Assembly: GCF_016859125.1 (NCBI RefSeq)
Contig: NZ_CP069338.1
Location: 11,163,501 to 11,227,500, forward strand
Length of the DNA: 64,000 nt
Direction: 5' to 3'
Origin: Archangium violaceum
Lineage (GTDB): Bacteria > Myxococcota > Myxococcia > Myxococcales > Myxococcaceae
Translations under genes and position numbers: made by a program
The notes under the pieces: model-generated
What the model was told of the DNA's origin: nothing
The model's database searches: none
The model's input: only the letters and a program-made list of their open reading frames with translations
In this document: positions 54,426 to 64,000 of the stretch, piece after piece
How the letters are laid out: each line of letters begins with the position of its first letter
Numbering within the stretch: the stretch's first letter is position 1

Positions 54426-55160
54426 TCAGTCCAGCCCCACCTGGGCCATGAAATCCACGCTCTTGAGGCGGCGGCCGAGGTGATGGGCGATGAAGACGTT
54501 GAGCACCCCACGCGCCCGGGCCCGGAGCTCCGGAGGAAGCGGGGTGCGCTGGCCCTCCTGCAGCGCCCGGAGCCCGGACAGCAGCTCGACGGGCACGGCC
54601 ACCGCTTCGCGGGCCCGGCCCGAGCAGGGCTCGCACACCGCGCCGCCGTGGGCCTGATCGAAGCGCGGACGCTCGCCCGGCTGGCCGCCACACAGCGCGC
54701 ACGAGTCGAAGCGCGGCATCAACCCGGCCTGGGCCAGGGCCGACAGCTCGAAGGCCAGCAGTGAGGTGGGCCCGGCCTCCTTCGCGTCCAGCTTCTGGAG
54801 GTAGTCCTCCAGCAGCTCGAAGAGCTCCGGGTGCGGCTCATGATCGCGCGTCAGCTCGCGGCACAGCTCCACCGCGTAGAGGGCCCGGGCGATGAGGGGC
54901 AGATCCGAGCGCGCCATGTAGTAGCCGGCCACGATGTCGGCGGAGTCCAGGCGCACCGTGGAGCCGCGAGTCTCCACCAGTTGCACGCGCAGCCGCATGT
55001 AGGGCTCCAGCGCGCCCGCGAAGCGCCGCTTGCTCTTGCGGGCTCCGGCCGCGAAGGCCGTCAGCTTGCCGTGTTCGCGCGTGAGGAGCGTGACCAGCCG
55101 GTCGGCTTCCCCGTAGTCCACCGTGGAGAGGACCAGCGCCTCATCGACGAAACGCTCCAT
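54426..55160 (-). CDS. recO: DNA repair protein RecO
   Basis: 244 residues. N-terminal OB fold (EALVLSTVDYGEADRLVTLL, GKLTAFAAGARKSKRRFAG, LEPYMRLRV), helical middle, and a C-terminal zinc finger CALCGG ... CEPCSG. RecO loads RecA onto SSB-coated DNA with RecR. Starts just after the HTH membrane protein (8-base gap) and runs into the sugar kinase. Confidence 0.94.
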   Translation of the reverse strand: MERFVDEALVLSTVDYGEADRLVTLLTREHGKLTAFAAGARKSKRRFAGALEPYMRLRVQLVETRGSTVRLDSADIVAGYYMARSDLPLIARALYAVELCRELTRDHEPHPELFELLEDYLQKLDAKEAGPTSLLAFELSALAQAGLMPRFDSCALCGGQPGERPRFDQAHGGAVCEPCSGRAREAVAVPVELLSGLRALQEGQRTPLPPELRARARGVLNVFIAHHLGRRLKSVDFMAQVGLD

Positions 55161-55168
55161 GGTCTCAC

Positions 55169-55558
55169 TCAACGCGGGAGGGGGTTGGGAACCTTCCCGC
55201 TCATCACCAGGGCCACGTATGCCCCCACGCCGAGCGCCACCAGCAACACCACCCCGAGCACCAGCCACGCCCGCCGCCGCCGCTCCCGCTCCAGCACCAC
55301 CGGGCTCGGCTCTGGCGTGGCCTTGTCCACCTCCTCGAAGCGGAGCACGGCCTCCTCGGGCGCCAGTCCGATGACCGTGGCGTAGGCGCGGATGTAGTTG
55401 ACGACGAAGACGCGCGAGGGCAGGCGCTCCACCTGCCCCTCCTCCAGGGCGGCGATGAGGCTCGGTGAAATCTTCGTCACGCGCGACACCTCGTCGCGGG
55501 ACAGGCCGCGCAACTCGCGCTGCTGGGACAGGTACTTGCCGAATTCGACGTGGTCCAC
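55169..55558 (-). CDS. RodZ-like HTH membrane protein
   Basis: 129 residues: an HTH_25-type helix-turn-helix (5-75: FGKYLSQQRELRGLSRDEVS, LPSRVFVVNYIRAYATVIGL), a short charged linker, one membrane helix (AWLVLGVVLLVALGVGAYVALV) and a tiny periplasmic tail. RodZ proteins link MreB to the membrane; this one lacks the usual C-terminal beta domain, so it may only tether. It follows the Tgl/PilF gene by 18 bases, as HTH_25 genes follow pilF in several proteobacteria. Confidence 0.85.
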   Translation of the reverse strand: MDHVEFGKYLSQQRELRGLSRDEVSRVTKISPSLIAALEEGQVERLPSRVFVVNYIRAYATVIGLAPEEAVLRFEEVDKATPEPSPVVLERERRRRAWLVLGVVLLVALGVGAYVALVMSGKVPNPLPR

Positions 55559-55576
55559 GGCGATGGGACTCTCTGG

Positions 55577-56323
55577 TTACAAGGCCTCGAGCAGCCTGCG
55601 GCAGTCGTCCTTGAGCTCCTGGCTCCTCGCCTTGGCCTCGCAGGCGGTGAAGCTCTGCCGCGCCTCCTCCATCTTCCCTTGCTTCACCTGACAGGCGCCC
55701 TCCCGCAAGTAGGCATCCGCCACGTCCGGGCAGGCCTCACGATAACGGCCAAAGTACCGGCACGCCTCGGAAACATCGCCCGTCTCGTCATGGATGATTC
55801 CCAGGTTCTTGTAGCCCAGGCAGAAGCCGGGGTTGGTCGTCACCGCGGCCTTGATGCTTTGAACTCCACGCTCCAGTTCCCCCTTCTTGTAGAGCGCCCA
55901 CCCCATGTTGCCCTGGGCGATGAAGGGCGTGGGGTACAGCATGTCGTTGAGGGCCTCCTCGTACAGCTTGATGGCCTCGTCGTAACGCGACTGGGACAGG
56001 TAGACGTTGGCCAGGTTCGTCTTGACCTCGGAGAAGTTCGGGCGCAGCTCCAGGGCCTTCTTGTAGTGCGAAATGGCCTGCTCCGGCCGGTTGAAGGCCA
56101 TGTGCAGGAGGATGGCGATCGCGTTGTGCGCCTCCGGGTAGTCCGGATCCAGCTCCAGCGACTTCTGCATCTCCTTGTAGGCCTCCTGCACGTGGCCCGC
56201 CTGCTGGGCCTGCAGGCCGAGCTCGTAATGAATCTCGGCGCCTTGGCGCTCCTTCTCGGAGGGGACGTGCTTGCAGCCCATCAGGACGAGAGCGAGGAGC
56301 CAGGCGGGGTGGAGGCGAAGCAT
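55577..56323 (-). CDS. Tgl/PilF-type TPR lipoprotein, pilotin of the PilQ secretin
   Basis: 248 residues. Lipobox VLMGC (Cys17) then about six TPR units (HYELGLQAQQAGHVQEAYKE, AHNAIAILLHMAFNRPEQAI, VKTNLANVYLSQSRYDEAIK). This size and layout match Tgl of Myxococcus xanthus and PilF/PilW elsewhere, which help assemble the PilQ ring of type IV pili; Tgl can pass between cells. Assignment from size and repeats, not from alignment. ATG at 56323; a TTG 11 codons earlier is possible. Flanked by two unknown proteins upstream and the HTH protein downstream. Confidence 0.85.
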   Translation of the reverse strand: MLRLHPAWLLALVLMGCKHVPSEKERQGAEIHYELGLQAQQAGHVQEAYKEMQKSLELDPDYPEAHNAIAILLHMAFNRPEQAISHYKKALELRPNFSEVKTNLANVYLSQSRYDEAIKLYEEALNDMLYPTPFIAQGNMGWALYKKGELERGVQSIKAAVTTNPGFCLGYKNLGIIHDETGDVSEACRYFGRYREACPDVADAYLREGACQVKQGKMEEARQSFTACEAKARSQELKDDCRRLLEAL

Positions 56324-56352
56324 GGTGGTGGTTCTCTTGAAGGCGTGAGGGT

Positions 56353-56820
56353 TCAAAAGGAGGACAGCAGGCGGCCCAGGTTCGTCGAAGCCGTGCGCTT
56401 CTCATCGGCGCGGCTCTTGGCGGCGCCCGGCACCAGCTTCGGGTCCTTGTAGAACACGGGCAAGGTCTTGAGCATCTCGTCCTGGCGCGCGGTGGGCTGG
56501 GCACGGAAGTTCGCGTTGTCCATCATGAACCCCATGGACTCCACGAAGGCGAGCGCCTCGGCCTCGTCCTGCTGGTACTCCTCCTGGAGCGAGGTGCGTC
56601 GGCCGGGGACATACACCGCGCAGTCCTGGGCCTCGGACAGGTAGAGGTAGATGAAGACGGCGAAGCCGCCCGAGCCGCGCAGGCCCAGCACGAACGCCTG
56701 CGCTGGCCCCGCCGGCTTGCCGGGGATGGCCAGGTGCGGCGAGTTGATGGACTGGTACAGCGCCAGGACCTGCTCGCGGCTGGCCGGCAGGCCCCGGAAC
56801 CGCTCATCGATGGAGAACAC
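56353..56820 (-). CDS. Hypothetical protein next to Tgl/PilF
   Basis: 155 residues, GTG start 19 bases after the upstream gene's stop. Mixed alpha/beta with a strand block AFVLGLRGSGGFAVFIYLYL and AQDCAVYVPGRRTSLQEEY, ending in a helical, basic tail. No signal peptide. Family not recognised. Its stop is 29 bases before the Tgl start, so it shares a transcript and may act in motility; that is only context. Confidence 0.7.
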   Translation of the reverse strand: MFSIDERFRGLPASREQVLALYQSINSPHLAIPGKPAGPAQAFVLGLRGSGGFAVFIYLYLSEAQDCAVYVPGRRTSLQEEYQQDEAEALAFVESMGFMMDNANFRAQPTARQDEMLKTLPVFYKDPKLVPGAAKSRADEKRTASTNLGRLLSSF

Positions 56821-56839
56821 GTTCGGCGCTACCCCCGCG

Positions 56840-57526
56840 CTACCGCGTGGTGAGGGTGAACTCCTCGGACATATCTTCCGTCTCCGCCGCGGTGCGCTGG
56901 AAGCGGATGAGCGGGTTGTCGATCATCACGTTACCGCCGCCCTCGTTGCCCTCGCCGATGATGACCTTGAACACGTGCTGGGGAGATTCGCTCCGTCGCG
57001 AGCCGGCCGCCACTTTGTGCGCCATCATCGTCACGGTGTTCTTCCCCGGCTGCAGGTAGCGGGTGAGCTCCGTGATGACCTGTTCCTCGCCGTTGCGCAG
57101 CTTGCGCACCCAGCGGGAGTTGATGAACAGGTCGATGTCGTACTCCGTCATGCCCGGCGCGGACTGCTCCGTCGCGAGCCAGTAACGCCGGGTGATGCGC
57201 GCCGGGGCGGTGGCCACCGGGGCGGGAGCGCGGGCTGGTGCCGGAGTCGCGACCGGAGCCGGAGCCGGGCTGGCCACGGGGGCGGGAGTCACCGGAGCCG
57301 GCTTCGCGGGGACGGGCGCGGGAGGGGGTGCGTTCACCACCTTCACGGCGTAAGCGGGCGCCTCGATGTGGACGTTGCCCTGCTCGTCGATGCGGACGGC
57401 GGTGACCTTCTCGAACTTCTGATTGCTCACCCCATCGATACGGACGCCGTTGAGGTACACCGAGCCGGCGAGGGCCGAGACCGGCAGCAGGGCCGTGAGG
57501 GCGAGAGCGGGGATGACGCGGCGCAT
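56840..57526 (-). CDS. Exported Ala/Pro-rich protein
   Basis: 228 residues. Signal peptide (1-20, ALTALLPVSALAG), a short beta segment (GSVYLNGVRIDGVSNQKFEK), a long Pro/Ala/Val linker (about 66-107, PAPAP repeats) and a C-terminal beta domain (RITRRYWLATEQSAPGMTEY, TRYLQPGKNTVTMMAHKV). The end domain looks like a jelly-roll binding module. Unknown function. Upstream in the Tgl-containing run. Confidence 0.7.
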   Translation of the reverse strand: MRRVIPALALTALLPVSALAGSVYLNGVRIDGVSNQKFEKVTAVRIDEQGNVHIEAPAYAVKVVNAPPPAPVPAKPAPVTPAPVASPAPAPVATPAPARAPAPVATAPARITRRYWLATEQSAPGMTEYDIDLFINSRWVRKLRNGEEQVITELTRYLQPGKNTVTMMAHKVAAGSRRSESPQHVFKVIIGEGNEGGGNVMIDNPLIRFQRTAAETEDMSEEFTLTTR

Positions 57527-57630
57527 GATAGGGACTCCTCCGGTGGCTGAGCGATAGCGCACCCGCCCGGGGTGGACAAGCGCGCGTCACCGGGAGACCT
57601 GGGCGGCCGCCAGGAAATTCAGCAGCCTGC

Positions 57631-58377
57631 TCAGGGAGCCTTCTCTTCGGGAGACTTCTCCAGGACCTCTCGCTGAGCGAGTGCCCAGTCACCCCCAAGC
57701 CCCTCCCCCTCCCGGAAGCGCCTGAAGTCGCGGCGCACCAGCCGGGGGTAGCGACGGAAGGTGTCCAGCTCGCCCGCCTTCTTGGCCTGCCAGATGCGGG
57801 TGGGGCCGGCGTTGTAGGCCATGAGGGCCAGATCCAGGTCACCGAAGCGGTCGTTCAGGGTCCGCAGGTAGCGGATACCCAGACGCACACCCAGGGCCGG
57901 ATCCGAGGCCACCTCCTCGCGAGACAGGCGCAGCCCCTCCTTCTCCGCGAGGAAGTGCAGCGTGCTGGGCTTGATCTGCATCAGCCCCCGCGCGCCCTTC
58001 TCGGAAATGGCTTCCTCCGTGAAGTCCGACTCCACGTCGATGATGGCGAGGATCAGCAGCGGATCATACCCCGCCCGGCCGGCCTCCTCGGCGATGGCGT
58101 GGACGATCTGCCGGCGCAGCGTGAGACCCAGTTCCGGGGCTCGCTTGGCCAGCACCGCGTCGATGAGCGCGGCGTCCGGCGGAGCCGCCTCGAAACGCGA
58201 GGACTCGACGACAGGCGGCACGTCGGCCGGAGCGAACAAGGGCACCGCCCGGGCCGACAGCACCAGGGCCACCCCCGCCACCAGGGGCAGCTTTCCACAC
58301 CCGGAACCGAGCACGTACAACCAGCGGAACAGCCCCTCCCCTCGCCGCCCTCCTGGAGCGGTGGGGGTCGCCATCAT
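57631..58377 (-). CDS. Lytic transglycosylase (SLT domain)
   Basis: 248 residues. One membrane or signal segment (about 30-48), then an SLT lysozyme-like domain: IIDVESDFTEEAISEKGARG with catalytic Glu in VESD, LMQIKPST, LGIRYLRTLNDRFGDLDLALMAYNAGP. It cleaves peptidoglycan between MurNAc and GlcNAc. ATGATG overlaps the stop of the phasin-like gene (4 bases), so they are co-translated. Length is short, a single-domain enzyme. Confidence 0.9.
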   Translation of the reverse strand: MMATPTAPGGRRGEGLFRWLYVLGSGCGKLPLVAGVALVLSARAVPLFAPADVPPVVESSRFEAAPPDAALIDAVLAKRAPELGLTLRRQIVHAIAEEAGRAGYDPLLILAIIDVESDFTEEAISEKGARGLMQIKPSTLHFLAEKEGLRLSREEVASDPALGVRLGIRYLRTLNDRFGDLDLALMAYNAGPTRIWQAKKAGELDTFRRYPRLVRRDFRRFREGEGLGGDWALAQREVLEKSPEEKAP

Positions 58378-58718
58378 TTGCGTTGCCCCAACGCGTCGAT
58401 GCGCTCGGCGAGTCGGCTCAGCCGCGCCTCGATGTCCTGGATTTCATCCCGGCGCGGAATCTTGAAGTGCACGAGGGCGCGTCGGACACCCTCCTCCACG
58501 TTGTGCTCCAGGTCCTTGCGGTGACCCGTCAACCGCTCCGTCAGGAGCCGACCCTGGCGGATCATCTCTTCCTGGCTCCAACCCGCCAGCTCGGCGACGC
58601 GCTGCACCGTGCGCGCGGCCTCGTCCTCGGCTGTGGACACAGCCAGCAGTGCCTGGCTCCACACCCGCTCGAACGTCTCCGCGAGCGGATGCTTCTGCGG
58701 GGTCTCCTGCTTGTCCAT
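58374..58718 (-). CDS. Phasin/PhaF-like granule-associated protein
   Basis: 114 residues, highly helical and charged. It shows AETFERVWSQALLAVSTAED, VQRVAELAGWSQEEMIRQG and a C-terminal leucine-zipper-like IEARLSRLAERIDALGQ, as in polyhydroxyalkanoate phasins PhaI/PhaF. Whether it sits on granules here is unknown. Overlaps the transglycosylase gene. The 293 bases upstream (58719-59011) hold only its promoter side and the rpoC terminator. Confidence 0.72.
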   Translation of the reverse strand: MDKQETPQKHPLAETFERVWSQALLAVSTAEDEAARTVQRVAELAGWSQEEMIRQGRLLTERLTGHRKDLEHNVEEGVRRALVHFKIPRRDEIQDIEARLSRLAERIDALGQRK

Positions 58719-58942
58719 GCAACGCTCTCCAGCACGGCTGTACGGACCCGAGGCCCGGAACAGCGGGGTAAGGACGACCGAGGTAATCACACCCCCCGAT
58801 CGAAGGAAACGCCACCCAAGCTCGCCCGCCTGCCCCCTGCGTCCACTGCTGGATGTTCGCCCGGGACTCCGGGTCGACCTCCGTGGTTCCCCTCGAATTA
58901 GTGCACCGGTACGTCACCCGTCAAGCTGTGAAACCCTAAAGA

Positions 58943-58985
58943 GCCGAAAAGAAAACCGCCACCCCGGAAAGCCGGAGTGGCGGTT
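58943..58985 (-). terminator. Rho-independent terminator of rpoBC
   Basis: On the minus strand AACCGCCAC (58985-58977) plus CCGG pairs with CCGG plus GTGGCGGTT (58962-58954), then TTTTCTTTTCGG: a 13-bp interrupted stem with T-rich tail, 26 bases after the rpoC stop. Confidence 0.85.
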
Positions 58986-59011
58986 GGAAACGTCAGGACA
59001 GCGGGTGCGGA

Positions 59012-63232
<4,221 letters not shown>

Positions 63233-63289
63233 GTTGCCTCCGAATTTCTTCTGAGCGCCTGAGCGCGAATTCGTTTCACCTGACCGCCA

Positions 63290-63316
63290 GCGCCCGCCCG
63301 CTCAGGGAGCGGGCGC
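63290..63316 (-). repeat. Hairpin between rpoB and rpoC
   Basis: GCGCCCGC (63290-63297) against GCGGGCGC (63309-63316), or the alternative 7-bp stem 63296-63302/63308-63314. It may set the ratio of rpoB to rpoC message by partial termination or RNA processing, or simply be GC-rich spacer. No T-run. Confidence 0.4.
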
Positions 63317-63336
63317 CGGGGGGCAGGTACGCTGGA

Positions 63337-64000
<664 letters not shown>

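Overview
The window is high-GC bacterial chromosome. Gene content points to a myxobacterium (Myxococcales, Cystobacter/Archangium/Myxococcus-like): a Tgl/PilF-type pilotin lipoprotein gene, several FHA-domain proteins, many TPR and degenerate signalling proteins, glyQ-glyS, recO, polA and an rpoB-rpoC pair with very high GC at third codon positions. The genus is an inference; no rRNA or tRNA gene lies in the window.

Layout. (A) 1-8.3 kb is a mosaic, accessory-looking stretch. It holds the end of an IorA-type [2Fe-2S] subunit with a Tat-exported molybdenum hydroxylase large subunit, a secreted GH5 cellulase, a cytochrome P450-methyltransferase pair, and a secreted SGNH/GDSL hydrolase with a ricin-type lectin domain. 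These are separated by gene-poor spacers with apparent coding debris and strong hairpins. (B) 8.8-18.7 kb: a secreted protein, a divergent IclR regulator/bicupin (quercetinase-like) pair with two candidate operators, a histidine kinase-response regulator-TonB-like run, an Ig-like membrane protein, and molybdate importer modABC. (C) 18.7-25.9 kb: a C39-peptidase ABC exporter with two HlyD-type adaptors. Around it are signalling or glycan proteins that have lost canonical residues: a receiver with Asn in place of the phospho-Asp, a Ser/Thr pseudokinase, a WecG/TagA-like glycosyltransferase without its usual Asp, and a LuxR-type regulator with an unusual receiver. (D) 26.4-36.4 kb: Hsp20, DUF2267, RDD and SpoIIM membrane proteins, nitrilase, an inverted pair of REP-like palindromes, a two-domain polyprenol-kinase-like/DUF92 protein, a J-domain protein, proC, DivIVA, YggU, a peptidase-MA-like protein and a conserved hypothetical.

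(E) 36.6-50.2 kb, all minus strand: DNA polymerase I with an apparently lost proofreading site, then a Tad/Flp-like set (FHA-TPR protein, FHA-CpaF ATPase, CpaC secretin, CpaA prepilin peptidase), another FHA protein and two beta-propeller-like lipoproteins. (F) 50.3-64 kb, minus strand: glyS, glyQ, a PfkB sugar kinase, recO, a RodZ-like HTH membrane protein, Tgl/PilF, two unknown proteins, a lytic transglycosylase, a phasin-like protein, rpoC with a clear terminator, and the 3' part of rpoB.

The best candidates for something new are the exporter locus surrounded by degenerate signalling proteins (C), the fusion of two isoprenoid-kinase-like halves (30.6-32.0 kb) and the FHA-decorated Tad-like cluster (E). 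No CRISPR array, complete IS element, origin or riboswitch was recognised. Coordinates for starts are my choices from Shine-Dalgarno spacing and family length.
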